Shown: positions 24,003-32,630 of the stretch, in pieces
Position numbering within the stretch: position 1 is the first letter of the stretch
How the letters are laid out: each line of letters begins with the position of its first letter
Assembly (NCBI GenBank): GCA_015068495.1
Contig: SVKL01000018.1
Location: 1 to 34,284 of the forward strand
Direction: 5' to 3'
DNA: 34,284 bases
Origin: Oscillospiraceae bacterium
GTDB taxonomy: Bacteria; Bacillota; Clostridia; Oscillospirales; Oscillospiraceae
Made by a program: the position numbers and the translations under genes
The notes under the pieces: model-generated
What the model saw: only the letters and a program-made list of their open reading frames with translations
The model's database searches: none
What the model was told of the DNA's origin: nothing

Positions 24003-25466
24003 CTATCCTTTGTATCTGGGCTGGCAGGTGAGATTGACACCCAACCGCTTAAAGGTTTTCTCGTCCACAGGAGACAGAATTACAGAGGAGTGCACCTCGC
24101 AGCCTCGCAGCTTGCCCAGCTGCTCCATCGCCATTTCCGCCCGGGGGTCGGTGGCGGCGCAAATAGACAGGGCAATCAGCACCTCGTCGGTGTGCAGACG
24201 GGGGTTTCGGTTTCCAAAATGGTCTACCTTCAAATGCTGAATGGGGTCAATTACCTCGGGGGCAATCAAATGGAGGGCATCGTCAATTCCGGCCAGTGTC
24301 TTCAAGGCGTTGAGCAGCAGCGCTGCCGATGCGCCCAAAAGGCTGGAGGTTTTGCCGGTAACAATGGTGCCGTCGGGCAATTCCATTGCCGCTGCGGGCT
24401 TGCCGGTCTGCTCTGCGATTTCCAGAGCCGGCTTAACTACCCGCCGGGCGTCCTCGGTTACGTTTGCCTTTTTCATCAGCAGTTCCAGCTTTAGAATCTG
24501 CCCGTTTTCCGCCTTGCCCTGCTTTTGGTCACACAGGGCGGTATAATACCGGCGGACAATCTCCTGCCGGGATGCTTCGCAGCACACTTCGTCATCCACA
24601 ATGCAGTTGCCCACCATATTCACGCCCATATCCGTGGGGGATTTATAAGGACAGGTGCCCAAAATCCGCTCAAACATCGCAACCAGCACCGGGAATGCTT
24701 CCACATCACGGTTGTAGTTGGTGGTGGTTTCCTTGTAGGCTTCCAAATGGAAGGGGTCGATCATATTCACATCGGAAAGGTCAGCAGTTGCCGCCTCGTA
24801 GGCTAAGTTCACAGGGTGATTCAGCGGCAGATTCCAAACCGGGAAGGTCTCAAATTTTGCATAGCCTGCTTTTACGCCCCGCTTGTGCTCGTGATAAAGC
24901 TGGCTCATACAGGTAGCAAGCTTGCCGCTGCCGGGGCCGGGGGCAGTCACCACAACCAGCTCTCTGGTGGTTTCGATGAAGTCATTTTTTCCGTAGCCAA
25001 CATCGCTGACGATGTGGGCGATGTTGGCAGGATATCCGGGGATGTCGTAGTGGTGATAGACCTTGATATCCATAGCCTCCAACCGGTCGCAGAAAGCTTT
25101 TGCCATACTCTGACCGGAAAAACGGGTAAGTACCACGCTGGAAACGTACAGTCCGAAGCCCCGGAACACATCAATCAAACGAATGACGTCCCGGTCATAG
25201 GTGATGCCCAAATCTCCGCGGATTTTGTTTTTCTCAATGTCATCGGCGTTGATGGCGATGACCATCTCCACCTGCTGCTTCAGCTCCAGCAGCATTTGCA
25301 GCTTACTGTCCGGCTGAAAACCGGGAAGTACTCTGGATGCGTGATTGTCGTCGTACAGCTTGCCGCCAAACTCCAAATACAGCTTGCCGCCAAACTGGGC
25401 GATTCGCTCCCGAATATGGGCAGATTGGGTGCGGATATATTTGTCGTTATCGTAACCCAGCTTCAT
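24003..25466 (-). CDS. DUF1846 family protein
   Basis: This protein of 487 residues matches the DUF1846/UPF0371 family, which has a conserved length near 500 and begins MKLGYDNDKYI here. A GPGSGK segment in VVVTAPGPGSGKLATCMSQ resembles a phosphate-binding loop and lies in a Rossmann-like N-terminal half. Family function is unknown; structures suggest a nucleotide- or phosphate-binding enzyme. The start at 25466 is chosen because GAGGCGAGGG precedes it and the family starts there; 13 extra in-frame codons upstream lack support. It has its own promoter and no clear terminator before the modular protein gene 88 bases downstream, so cotranscription is possible. Confidence 0.88.
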   Translation of the reverse strand: MKLGYDNDKYIRTQSAHIRERIAQFGGKLYLEFGGKLYDDNHASRVLPGFQPDSKLQMLLELKQQVEMVIAINADDIEKNKIRGDLGITYDRDVIRLIDVFRGFGLYVSSVVLTRFSGQSMAKAFCDRLEAMDIKVYHHYDIPGYPANIAHIVSDVGYGKNDFIETTRELVVVTAPGPGSGKLATCMSQLYHEHKRGVKAGYAKFETFPVWNLPLNHPVNLAYEAATADLSDVNMIDPFHLEAYKETTTNYNRDVEAFPVLVAMFERILGTCPYKSPTDMGVNMVGNCIVDDEVCCEASRQEIVRRYYTALCDQKQGKAENGQILKLELLMKKANVTEDARRVVKPALEIAEQTGKPAAAMELPDGTIVTGKTSSLLGASAALLLNALKTLAGIDDALHLIAPEVIDPIQHLKVDHFGNRNPRLHTDEVLIALSICAATDPRAEMAMEQLGKLRGCEVHSSVILSPVDEKTFKRLGVNLTCQPRYKG

Positions 25467-25516
25467 TATTCCCTCGCCTCTTTTCTGCAGATTTCGCAAA
25501 AACAAATACTTTGTTT

Positions 25517-25545
25517 ATTGTATCGGAAATTTTCGAAAATAGCAA
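25517..25545 (-). promoter_or_regulatory. Promoter of the DUF1846 gene
   Basis: On the minus strand TTGCTA (25540-25545), a 17-bp spacer and TACAAT (25517-25522), 50 bases upstream of the start. Confidence 0.65.
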
Positions 25546-25567
25546 GATGCTTTTCTATTTTTTCTAA

Positions 25568-25599
25568 AAAGGACGTGTTGCAAAAAGCAACACGTCCTT
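25568..25599 (-). terminator. Terminator of htpG
   Basis: A 13-bp perfect stem (25569-25581 with 25587-25599), loop of five bases, begins 4 bases past the htpG stop; the minus-strand flank is T-rich. Confidence 0.9.
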
Positions 25600-25603
25600 A
25601 GCC

Positions 25604-27493
25604 TTATTTCATTAGCTTGCAAACCAGTTGTGCATAGGCAACAGGGTCGGTTAACGGCAAATCTGCCATCAGCAGCGCCTGCCCGTGGAGCAGCTCGGCG
25701 TAGTCCTTTGCCTTTTGGGAATCGCCAATCATTGCTTGTTCCATTGCCTGAACGGCAGGGTGGTTGGGATTCAGCTCCAAAATACGCTGACTGGGGAAGG
25801 GCATATCGGGGTTTGCCCGCCGCATATACTTCTCCATTTCAAAGCTCATACCCGTACCGGGGGTCATCATAACGGGAGCATCCCCCAAGGAAGCGGACAG
25901 CTTGACCTCTTGCACTGCCTCTGCCAAGGTGTCCTTTACAAAGGTAAGCAGGCCCTGCATTTGCTGGGACTTTTCCTCCAGCTCCTTTTTGTCGTCCTCG
26001 CTTTGCAGACCCAAATCCTCGGTAGAGGCGTTGCAGAAGGCTTTTTCTTCGTATTTCATCAAGGTCTGCGCCACAAATTCATCCACCTCATCGGTGAACA
26101 TCAGCACATCGTAGCCCTTGTCGGCAAGCAGCTTCACCTGCGGCATTTTCGCCAGTCTCTCTACGCTCTCGCCACAAATGTAGTAGATTTTTTCCTGACC
26201 CTCTGCCATTGCATCCAAGTAGGCTTTTAGGGTAATCAGCTTGCCTTCCTTGTGGGAGTAGAACAAAAGCAGATCCTGTGTGGCCTCTTTGTGAGCGCCG
26301 TAGTTCATCACCGCGCCGTATTTCAGCTGGCGGCCGAACTGGGCGAAGAATTTTTCATAGCTGTCAAAGTCATTGTCCAGCATAGATTTCAGCTCTGCCT
26401 TGATTTTCTTTTCAATATTCTTGGCAATCACTGTGAGCTGCCGGTTGTGCTGCAGCATTTCGCGGCTGATATTCAGACTCAAATCCTGACTGTCCACAAC
26501 GCCCCGGACAAAGCCGAAGTATTCCGGCACCAAATCCTCACAGCTGTCCATAATCATTACGCCGGAGGAATACAGCTGCAAGCCCCGCTTGTAGTCCTTG
26601 GAGTAGAAATCAAAGGGCGCTTTCTCGGGGATATACAGCAGAGCCTTATAGGATACCGTACCCTCTGCGCTGGTGTGAACGGTGCGCAGGGGCTTGTTGT
26701 AGTCAAAGAACTTTTCCCGGTAGAATTGGGTGTATTCCTCCTCGGTCACGTCCTTTTTTGCTCTGTGCCACAGAGGTATCATAGAGTTGAGGGTATCTTC
26801 CTCCATATAGCTTTCGTATTCCGGCTTGTCCTCGGGAGAATCCTCTTTTTTGCGGGATTTGCTTATCTCCATACGAATGGAGTAGCGGATATAATCGGAG
26901 TACTTTTTCACCAGCTGACGGATTTCGTATTCCTCCAGAAAACGGGAATACTGCTCGTCGTCGGTATCTGCCTTCAGTGTCATAATGACGTCTGTGCCGG
27001 TGGTTTCTCTCTGGGCTTCTTCAATGGTGTAGCCGTCGGTGCCGTTGGAAGTCCACTTCCAGGCAGTGTCCTCGCCGTGCTTTTTGGAAATCACCGTCAC
27101 CTGCTTGGCGACCATAAACGCCGCATAGAAGCCGACGCCAAACTGACCGATAATGTCAATATCCTCGTTTTTCTCCATCTGCGCCTTGAAGCCCAAAGAG
27201 CCGGATTTGCAGATGGTGCCCAAGTTTTCTTCCATCTCCTCTTTGGACATACCGATGCCGTTGTCGGACACGGTAAGAACGCCGGCGTCCTTGTTCCGTG
27301 TGATGGTAATGGCAAGGTCGCTGCGGTGAATACCCACCTTGTCATCGGTCAATGCGGTGTATGCCAGCTTGTCAAGGGCGTCGCTGGCGTTGGAGAGGAT
27401 TTCACGGAGAAAAATCTCCTGATGGGTGTAAATGGAGTGAATCATCAAGTCCAGCAGTCGCTGGGATTCCGCCTTAAATTTTTTCTTAGCCAT
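25604..27493 (-). CDS. htpG: Hsp90 chaperone HtpG
   Basis: This 629-residue Hsp90 is the usual bacterial length. The N-terminal ATPase shows the GHKL motifs: the asparagine in EILSNASDALDKL, DNGIGM, and GQFGVGFYAAF. The middle domain has the NISREMLQ loop region that carries the catalytic arginine, and a C-terminal dimerisation domain follows. It is a cytoplasmic ATP-dependent chaperone for client folding. GAAAGGAAG precedes the start. A perfect CIRCE operator sits between promoter and start, so heat-shock control by HrcA is expected. It is a single-gene unit ending in a strong terminator. Confidence 0.97.
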   Translation of the reverse strand: MAKKKFKAESQRLLDLMIHSIYTHQEIFLREILSNASDALDKLAYTALTDDKVGIHRSDLAITITRNKDAGVLTVSDNGIGMSKEEMEENLGTICKSGSLGFKAQMEKNEDIDIIGQFGVGFYAAFMVAKQVTVISKKHGEDTAWKWTSNGTDGYTIEEAQRETTGTDVIMTLKADTDDEQYSRFLEEYEIRQLVKKYSDYIRYSIRMEISKSRKKEDSPEDKPEYESYMEEDTLNSMIPLWHRAKKDVTEEEYTQFYREKFFDYNKPLRTVHTSAEGTVSYKALLYIPEKAPFDFYSKDYKRGLQLYSSGVMIMDSCEDLVPEYFGFVRGVVDSQDLSLNISREMLQHNRQLTVIAKNIEKKIKAELKSMLDNDFDSYEKFFAQFGRQLKYGAVMNYGAHKEATQDLLLFYSHKEGKLITLKAYLDAMAEGQEKIYYICGESVERLAKMPQVKLLADKGYDVLMFTDEVDEFVAQTLMKYEEKAFCNASTEDLGLQSEDDKKELEEKSQQMQGLLTFVKDTLAEAVQEVKLSASLGDAPVMMTPGTGMSFEMEKYMRRANPDMPFPSQRILELNPNHPAVQAMEQAMIGDSQKAKDYAELLHGQALLMADLPLTDPVAYAQLVCKLMK

Positions 27494-27519
27494 TGGTTAT
27501 GCTTCCTTTCATCAGTGCG

Positions 27520-27546
27520 TTAGCACTCTTTTTATGTGAGTGCTAA
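27520..27546 (-). promoter_or_regulatory. CIRCE operator (HrcA site) upstream of htpG
   Basis: TTAGCACTC (27520-27528), nine bases, GAGTGCTAA (27538-27546): a perfect match to the CIRCE consensus. It begins about one base past the htpG -10 box and covers the expected transcription start, ending 27 bases before the start codon. Confidence 0.97.
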
Positions 27547-27547
27547 A

Positions 27548-27575
27548 ATTATATCACACCCCCAACAAAATGCAA
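27548..27575 (-). promoter_or_regulatory. htpG promoter
   Basis: On the minus strand TTGCAT (27570-27575), a 16-bp spacer and consensus TATAAT (27548-27553), directly abutting the CIRCE operator. Confidence 0.85.
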
Positions 27576-27627
27576 CCCCTTTTTGAAAAATTCTCGAAAT
27601 GTTCATAAAGACGTAGCGCTTTGCCCG

Positions 27628-27666
27628 AAAAAACTTGGCTCTCCCAATGGGAAAGCCAAGTTTTTT
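27628..27666. terminator. Terminator of the pdaA-like gene, bidirectional form
   Basis: A 13-bp stem (27628-27640 with 27654-27666) plus an imperfect inner stem has six As on one side and six Ts on the other. It lies 17 bases past the deacetylase stop. Confidence 0.9.
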
Positions 27667-27682
27667 CGCAAACAGCAATCTG

Positions 27683-28462
27683 TCAGGTGGGGGCAAACAG
27701 CTGATCAATGGAGGCAAAGCGGTAGCCGTCAGTCTCCCATTTGGTAAGCAATTCGTCCAGAATTTCTGCATTGGTGCTGGATGTGGAGTGGAGGAGCACC
27801 ACCGCCCCGTTGTGGATACGGGGGAGGAGCTTGCTGAAGGCCTGCTCCTTGGTGGGCTGGTCATCGTTTTTCCAGTCCACATAGGCAAGACTCCAGAAAA
27901 CGGTTTTGTAGCCCAATTCCTTTGCCATTTGCAGATTTTCCTGACTGTAAATCCCCTGAGGCGGCCGGTAGTATTTGGGCAGGTCCTTGCCGGTGGTCTG
28001 CTTGAACAGCGCTTCCAAATCCTGCAGCTCCTTTGCAAAAGCATCCTTGTCGGACAGCTTGCTCATATCCAAATGGTGCATCGTGTGGTTGCCGACAATG
28101 TGTCCCTCGTCCACCATACGCCGCACCAAATCGGCGTTCTTTTCTATGTAGTTGCCCACCAAGAAGAAGGCGGCTGGGACGTTGTGCTTTTTCAGTACGT
28201 CCAAAATCTTTTCGGTGCTGCCGTTTTCGTAGCCGGAGTCGAAGGTGAGGTAGATGACCTTTTCCGTTTCGTTCCCTAAGTAGGCGGCATCATACTGCTG
28301 CAGCTGCTTGTTTCCTGCCGGACCGGTGGGTGGCTGGCCCTCAGTCCGGAACGATAACCCCCAAGCGCCGGTTTCCAAGGTCAGCCCCCAAAATTGGGTC
28401 ACTGCTAAAACAACTGCGGCGCAAACCGCCGTCAGCGCAATCCACAAATCTTTTTTGCCCAT
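27683..28462 (-). CDS. PdaA-type polysaccharide deacetylase
   Basis: This 259-residue protein has an N-terminal signal anchor (about 5-25) and a NodB/CE4 domain. The motifs are TFDSGYENG (D75 as catalytic base), the metal-binding GNHTMHH, YRPPQGIYS and a final VVLLHST. The YENG sequence is typical of PdaA, the delta-lactam-biosynthetic de-N-acetylase that forms muramic delta-lactam in the spore cortex. That role is inferred from family resemblance; a vegetative peptidoglycan deacetylase is the alternative. The start at 28462 is chosen over 28468 because AAGGAGG is too close to the latter. It is divergent from the DUF554 gene. No convincing sigma-G promoter was resolved. Confidence 0.85.
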   Translation of the reverse strand: MGKKDLWIALTAVCAAVVLAVTQFWGLTLETGAWGLSFRTEGQPPTGPAGNKQLQQYDAAYLGNETEKVIYLTFDSGYENGSTEKILDVLKKHNVPAAFFLVGNYIEKNADLVRRMVDEGHIVGNHTMHHLDMSKLSDKDAFAKELQDLEALFKQTTGKDLPKYYRPPQGIYSQENLQMAKELGYKTVFWSLAYVDWKNDDQPTKEQAFSKLLPRIHNGAVVLLHSTSSTNAEILDELLTKWETDGYRFASIDQLFAPT

Positions 28463-28524
28463 AGACATATCCCTCCTTGGGAAAGTCTATGGGGAAATGT
28501 TTGCTGATATGTGGATAGTTTGTC

Positions 28525-28553
28525 TTTACAGCAGAAAAGAAAGGTGCTACAAT
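28525..28553 (+). promoter_or_regulatory. Promoter of the DUF554 gene
   Basis: TTTACA (28525-28530), a 17-bp spacer and TACAAT (28548-28553), 31 bases before the start codon. Confidence 0.7.
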
Positions 28554-28584
28554 AAAACAAGTTTTTTATAGGAGCGTGAAGCAA

Positions 28585-29304
28585 ATGGGAACGCTGATCA
28601 ATGCGGCATTGATTCTGCTGGGCGGAATAATCGGTTTGGTGTTCAAGAAAGCTGTCAGCAAGGAAATGGAATATTCCATACATAAAGCCACCGGTGTGGC
28701 GGTGTTGATTATCGGTATCTGCGGCGTGCTGTCAGCAATGCTGAAAACCAATGCCGACGGAAGCATTTCCAGCTCCGGGGAGCTGATTTTGGTGGTAAGC
28801 CTTGCACTGGGAACCTTTATCGGTGAGCTGCTGAAGCTGGAAACACGGCTGAATAAGGGCTGCAAATGGATTGAAAACAAGTTTAAGATGTCCAATTTTG
28901 CCACTGGCTTTATTACATCAACGATGATTTACTGCATCGGCGCTATGGCCATTGTGGGGGCAATCAACGACGGTTTGCTGGGAGACAGCAGCACCCTTGT
29001 TACCAAAGGCATTATTGACGGCATTACCTCTGTGGTGCTGGCGGCGTCCTTGGGCTACGGCGTTCTGTTCTCTGCGATACCTATATTAATATATCAAGGC
29101 GGTATGACGCTGCTGGCAGGACTGCTGGAAAATGTGCTGGTAGGGGAGCTGCTCAGTAACATCTGTATGGTCGGTTATGCGCTGGTGATGTGTATCGGCA
29201 TCAACTTCCTTTATAATGGTGATAAGCAGATTAAAACCGTGAATATGCTGCCGGCGCTCCTTGTTCCGGTGGGATATGCACTCATTAAAAATTTAATCGG
29301 ATAA
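28585..29304 (+). CDS. DUF554 family membrane protein
   Basis: This 239-residue protein of the DUF554/YqgA-YdfK family has about seven hydrophobic segments and the family start MGTLINAALILLGGIIGL. Conserved stretches include GTFIGELLKLE and FITSTMIYCIGAMAIVGAINDGLLGD. It is predicted to be an inner-membrane protein and its function is unknown; transport has been suggested for the family but not shown. ATG 28585 is preferred over the GTG at 28576 because AGGAGCG lies 8 bases before it. It has its own promoter, divergent from the deacetylase gene. An A/T-rich hairpin (29321-29341) may end the transcript. Confidence 0.85.
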   Translation: MGTLINAALILLGGIIGLVFKKAVSKEMEYSIHKATGVAVLIIGICGVLSAMLKTNADGSISSSGELILVVSLALGTFIGELLKLETRLNKGCKWIENKFKMSNFATGFITSTMIYCIGAMAIVGAINDGLLGDSSTLVTKGIIDGITSVVLAASLGYGVLFSAIPILIYQGGMTLLAGLLENVLVGELLSNICMVGYALVMCIGINFLYNGDKQIKTVNMLPALLVPVGYALIKNLIG

Positions 29305-29320
29305 ACTGACAAAAAATATT

Positions 29321-29341
29321 GAAAAAATTTGTGATTTTTTC
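29321..29341. other. A/T-rich dyad upstream of the S10 promoter
   Basis: GAAAAAAT (29321-29328) and ATTTTTTC (29334-29341) form an 8-bp dyad in a strongly A/T-rich tract just before the rpsJ promoter. It may act as an UP element, a weak terminator for the DUF554 gene, or both. Confidence 0.45.
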
Positions 29342-29352
29342 TAAAAAAGTTG

Positions 29353-29381
29353 TTGACAAGAAGCAGGTTTGGTGGTATCAT
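29353..29381 (+). promoter_or_regulatory. S10 ribosomal operon promoter
   Basis: TTGACA (29353-29358), a 17-bp spacer and TATCAT (29376-29381). The A/T-rich tract immediately upstream fits an UP element, as expected for a strongly expressed operon. Confidence 0.8.
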
Positions 29382-29387
29382 AATCGG

Positions 29388-29657
29388 GCACGCGTAGGGA
29401 AACTACGCCTTGTGCACTGCGATGATGCAGGAGATTGCGCTGAGTAAGCGGTAACTTCTGCGGAGTATGTCCGGTCATCGGGCGGCTGAACTGCTTCTGT
29501 TTAGCGCAGCGTATATCGTTGCGGCAGGAGAACGGTCGGCCTTGCGTCGGCCATTTTTCTTGGCTCAAAGTGATACGCACGGTTGCGTTAGCAGAAAGGT
29601 TCACCGTACCCAGACACCACGTAAACTGAGTACGAAATTCAAGGAGGAAACAAAACC
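29388..29657 (+). promoter_or_regulatory. Structured 5' leader of the S10 operon
   Basis: About 270 bases between promoter and rpsJ hold no credible gene but several hairpins: CGTAG/CTACG around GGAAA (with GCAC/GTGC outside, near 29388-29415), a long stem 29427-29461 (seven pairs plus an inner CGCT/AGCG stem), CGCAGCG/CGTTGCG (29505-29523), an attenuator-like hairpin at 29534-29552, and ACGCA/TGCGT near 29575-29588. Autogenous control by a ribosomal protein such as L4 is known for S10 operons elsewhere and is only an inference here. Confidence 0.7.
29534..29558 (+). terminator. Attenuator-like hairpin in the S10 leader
   Basis: GGTCGGC (29534-29540) pairs with GTCGGCC (29546-29552), two G-T pairs, 5-base loop, followed by A and TTTTT (29554-29558). 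It lies 100 bases before the rpsJ start and has the form of an intrinsic terminator. Confidence 0.6.
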
Positions 29658-29969
29658 ATGGCAAATCAGGAAATGATTCGCATCCGGCTGAAGGCTTATG
29701 ACCATCAGCTCATCGATTCCAGCGCAGCAAAGATTGTTGACACTGCAAAGCGCAACGGCGCTGCCGTGTCCGGCCCCATCCCCCTGCCCACCAAGAAGGA
29801 AGTTGTGACTATCCTTCGCGCTGTTCATAAGTATAAGGACAGCCGTGAGCAGTTCGAGCGTAGAACCCATAAGAGATTGATCGATATCCTCAACCCCAAC
29901 CAGAAGACTGTTGAGGCTCTGATGAGCTTGGACCTTCCCGCTGGCGTTGAGATAGAGATAAAGCTGTAA
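29658..29969 (+). CDS. rpsJ: 30S ribosomal protein S10
   Basis: This 103-residue protein is full length for S10, with [28 protein letters not shown] described as the N-terminal strand-helix and the [19 protein letters not shown] loop that reaches the 30S head near S3 and S14. S10 also serves as NusE in transcription antitermination. AAGGAGGAAAC precedes the ATG. It is the first gene of the S10 operon, following the structured leader, and is separated from rplC by 124 bases with a hairpin. Confidence 0.98.
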   Translation: MANQEMIRIRLKAYDHQLIDSSAAKIVDTAKRNGAAVSGPIPLPTKKEVVTILRAVHKYKDSREQFERRTHKRLIDILNPNQKTVEALMSLDLPAGVEIEIKL

Positions 29970-29994
29970 TTCCTATACATTATATATAGGAATT
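29968..29994 (+). other. Hairpin between rpsJ and rplC
   Basis: A 10-bp perfect stem (29968-29977 with 29985-29994) starts at the rpsJ stop codon. It is A/T-rich, with no T-run. A second two-part stem follows (GACGG near 30013-30018 with CCGTC near 30056-30061, enclosing GGGTC/GACCC). Processing or rplC translation control is possible. Confidence 0.6.
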
Positions 29995-30093
29995 CACCGC
30001 TGCCCGCACTGAAAAGCATCGGGCGACGGGTCATGTTGGCAGGAAGACCCAATGCTTCCGTCAACCAATAACCTAAAAAAGGAGAAAACCAAA

Positions 30094-30816
30094 ATGCAAA
30101 AAGCTATCATCGGCAAGAAAGTGGGTATGACCCAGATCTTCGATGAGACCGGCAAGGTAATCCCTGTTACCGTTGTGGAAGCAGGCCCCTGCACCGTAAC
30201 TCAGAAGAAGACCATCGAGACCGACGGCTACGAAGCCGTACAGCTGGGTTTTGAGTCCGTTAAGGAAGCAAAGCTCACCAAGCCTGAGGCTGGCCACCTG
30301 AAGAAGGCCGGCGTTGAGGCTGTCAAGCACCTGAAGGAGTTCCGTCTGGAAGACTGCTCTAGCCTGAATGTGGGCGACGTAGTTAAGGCTGACACCTTCG
30401 CAGCTGGCGACTGGATCGACGTGACCGGTATTTCCAAGGGCCACGGCTATCAGGGCGTCATCAAGCGCCACGGCGCACACCGTACCGATATGACCCACGG
30501 CGGCGGTCCTGTTCACCGTCACGCTGGTTCTATGGGTGCTTCCTCTCATCAGTCCCGTATCTTCCCCGGCAAGATTGGCGCCGGTCAGATGGGCAATGAG
30601 CAGGTTACCATTGAGAACCTGGAAGTTGTAAAGGTAGATGCAGAGCTGAATATGATCGTTATCCGCGGCGCCATTCCCGGCCCCAAGGGCGGTCTGGTCT
30701 ACATCCGCAACACTGTGAAGACCCACAAGGTAAAGCAGGCTGGTGCAGATATCAGCAAGAACCCGCAGAAGGCTTCCGGCAGAAACCCCCAGAAGGCTTC
30801 CGCAAGAAATGGCTAA
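30094..30816 (+). CDS. rplC: 50S ribosomal protein L3
   Basis: This 240-residue L3 starts at ATG 30094 behind AAAAAAGGAG; the longer upstream frame is not used by the family. Typical L3 sequence includes [12 protein letters not shown] at the start and the [24 protein letters not shown] loop (described) that approaches the peptidyl-transferase centre. Bacterial L3 is normally about 205-212 residues; the extra length is a C-terminal tail ending in two eight-residue repeats (223-230 and 231-238). It nucleates early 50S assembly on 23S rRNA. Confidence 0.98.
   Translation: MQKAIIGKKVGMTQIFDETGKVIPVTVVEAGPCTVTQKKTIETDGYEAVQLGFESVKEAKLTKPEAGHLKKAGVEAVKHLKEFRLEDCSSLNVGDVVKADTFAAGDWIDVTGISKGHGYQGVIKRHGAHRTDMTHGGGPVHRHAGSMGASSHQSRIFPGKIGAGQMGNEQVTIENLEVVKVDAELNMIVIRGAIPGPKGGLVYIRNTVKTHKVKQAGADISKNPQKASGRNPQKASARNG
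30760..30807 (+). repeat. 24-bp tandem duplication in the rplC tail
   Basis: Two adjacent 24-bp units (30760-30783, 30784-30807) encode NPQKASGR and NPQKASAR at the C-terminus of L3. They differ at a few bases. Confidence 0.9.
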
Positions 30817-30835
30817 GGAAAGGAGAACTTGAGAT

Positions 30836-31459
30836 ATGCTTAAGACTAATGTTTTGGATATGTCCGGCAAGGTTGTGGGCGAGATTGAGCTCTCCGAGGC
30901 TATTTTCGGCATTGCTCCCAACCAGTCCGTGGTTCACGACGTTGTTAAGAACCACTTGGCAAACCTCCGTCAGGGCACCCAGTCTGCTCTGACCCGCGCT
31001 GAAGTTTCCGGCGGTGGCCGTAAGCCTTGGCGTCAGAAGGGCACCGGCCGTGCCCGTCAGGGTTCCACCCGCGCTCCTCAGTGGACACACGGTGGTATCG
31101 CATTCGCTCCCAAGCCCCGGGATTACAGCTACACCCTGAACAAGAAGGCCAAGCGTCTGGCTCTGAAGTCTGCGCTGAGCGCTAAGGCTGCCGAGGCCGC
31201 AATCGTGGTCATCGACGAGATCAAGATGGACGCACCTAAGACCAAGGAATTTGCTGCTTTCCTGAACGCTGTTGGCGTACAGGGCAAGGCTCTGGTTGTT
31301 ACCGCTGCGGCAGACGCCAACGTGGTGAAGTCCGGCCGTAACATCGCCGGCTGCCAGGTAACCTTCGCAAACCTGCTGAACGTTTACGATGTTGTGAACG
31401 CCGGTCAGCTGGTAGTTGATAAGGCAGCCCTCCAGAAGATTGAGGAGGTATTCGCATAA
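30836..31459 (+). CDS. rplD: 50S ribosomal protein L4
   Basis: This 207-residue L4 has the globular domain plus the extended loop [20 protein letters not shown] that lines the exit tunnel near L22. In many bacteria L4 represses its own operon through the S10 leader, so it is the natural candidate ligand for the structured leader here. AAGGAAAGGAG precedes the start. Its stop overlaps the rplW start by one base (TAATG). Confidence 0.98.
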   Translation: MLKTNVLDMSGKVVGEIELSEAIFGIAPNQSVVHDVVKNHLANLRQGTQSALTRAEVSGGGRKPWRQKGTGRARQGSTRAPQWTHGGIAFAPKPRDYSYTLNKKAKRLALKSALSAKAAEAAIVVIDEIKMDAPKTKEFAAFLNAVGVQGKALVVTAAADANVVKSGRNIAGCQVTFANLLNVYDVVNAGQLVVDKAALQKIEEVFA

Positions 31460-31752
31460 TGAACGCTTACGATATCATTATTAAGCCGGTTATCACCGAG
31501 CAGTCTATGGAAGATGTTGCTGACAAGAAGTACGTTTTCCAGGTGGCTATCAATGCCAACAAGACCGAGATCAAGGCCGCTGTCGAGGAAATCTTCGGCG
31601 TTAAGGTGGCAAAGGTCAACACCATCCGCACTCTGGGTAAGGTAAAGCGCACCGGTGCTTATCCCGCCGGCCGCCGTGCTGAAACGAAGAAGGCTATCGT
31701 TACCCTGACCGCTGATTCCAAGACCATCGAGTTCTTCGAAGGTATGGTCTAA
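31459..31752 (+). CDS. rplW: 50S ribosomal protein L23
   Basis: This 97-residue L23 is the normal length, with [14 protein letters not shown] at the N-terminus and the [14 protein letters not shown] loop. It sits at the tunnel exit and docks signal recognition particle and trigger factor. Its start shares one base with the rplD stop, with GAGGAGG-like sequence in the end of rplD, consistent with coupled translation. Confidence 0.98.
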   Translation: MNAYDIIIKPVITEQSMEDVADKKYVFQVAINANKTEIKAAVEEIFGVKVAKVNTIRTLGKVKRTGAYPAGRRAETKKAIVTLTADSKTIEFFEGMV

Positions 31753-31781
31753 ACCAATCTCAATAAAGGAGCGAAACGCAA

Positions 31782-32618
31782 ATGGCTATTAAAACATTTA
31801 AGCCTTACACCCCGTCCAGAAGAAACATGACTGTTTCTGCTTTCGAGGGTGTTGACAAGAAGGCAAAACCTGAGCGTAGCTTGGTTGAGACCCTGAAGAA
31901 GAACGCCGGTCGCAACAGCTATGGTCACATCACCGTCCGTCATCGCGGCGGCGGCAACAAGCGTAAGTACCGTATCATCGACTTCAAGCGTCAGAAGCTG
32001 GATATGGAAGCTACTGTTGAGCGTCTGGAATACGACCCCAACCGCAGCGCCTTCATTGCTCTGATTAAGTACGAAGACGGCACACTGAGCTATATTCTGG
32101 CACCTAACGGTCTGAAGGCCGGCGACAAGGTGGTTTCCTCCGCCTCCGCCGACATCAAGCCCGGTAACTGCCTGCCCATCGCCAACATTCCTGTTGGTAC
32201 CGTTATCCACAATGTAGAGCTGCAGCCCGGCCACGGCGCACAGCTGGTCCGCTCCGCCGGTACCGCTGCTCAGCTGATGGCTAAGGAAGGCGAGCTGGCA
32301 CAGGTCAGACTGCCCTCCGGCGAAGTTCGCTACATCCGCACCAACTGCACCGCATGTATCGGTCAGGTTGGCAACGTGGATCACGAGAACGTTCACATCG
32401 GTAAGGCCGGCCGTACCCGTCATATGGGTATCCGTCCCACCGTCCGCGGTTCTGTTATGAACCCCAACGACCACCCCCACGGTGGTGGTGAGGGCCGCGC
32501 ACCTGTTGGCCGCAGCGGACCTGTTACTCCCTGGGGCAAGCCTGCTCTGGGTTACAAGACCCGTAAGACTAAGGCACGCACTGACAAGTTCATTGTCAAG
32601 CGCAGAAACAGCAAGTAA
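31782..32618 (+). CDS. rplB: 50S ribosomal protein L2
   Basis: This 278-residue L2 has the N-terminal [11 protein letters not shown], the [15 protein letters not shown]-binding segment and the C-terminal [18 protein letters not shown] loop, containing the conserved histidine implicated in peptidyl-transferase support. Length is standard. AAAGGAGCG precedes the start and rpsS follows 12 bases after the stop. Confidence 0.99.
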   Translation: MAIKTFKPYTPSRRNMTVSAFEGVDKKAKPERSLVETLKKNAGRNSYGHITVRHRGGGNKRKYRIIDFKRQKLDMEATVERLEYDPNRSAFIALIKYEDGTLSYILAPNGLKAGDKVVSSASADIKPGNCLPIANIPVGTVIHNVELQPGHGAQLVRSAGTAAQLMAKEGELAQVRLPSGEVRYIRTNCTACIGQVGNVDHENVHIGKAGRTRHMGIRPTVRGSVMNPNDHPHGGGEGRAPVGRSGPVTPWGKPALGYKTRKTKARTDKFIVKRRNSK

Positions 32619-32630
32619 GGAGGAAATGAT

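Noticed and set aside
26252..27523. 423-codon open frame antisense to htpG.
   Set aside because: Shadow of htpG; hydrophobic, compositionally odd translation, and its end overlaps the CIRCE region.
28469..28575. Sigma-G-type promoter for the PdaA-like gene.
   Set aside because: A GTAAA / CATATCA pair exists on the minus strand but spacing and -10 match are poor, so it is not called.
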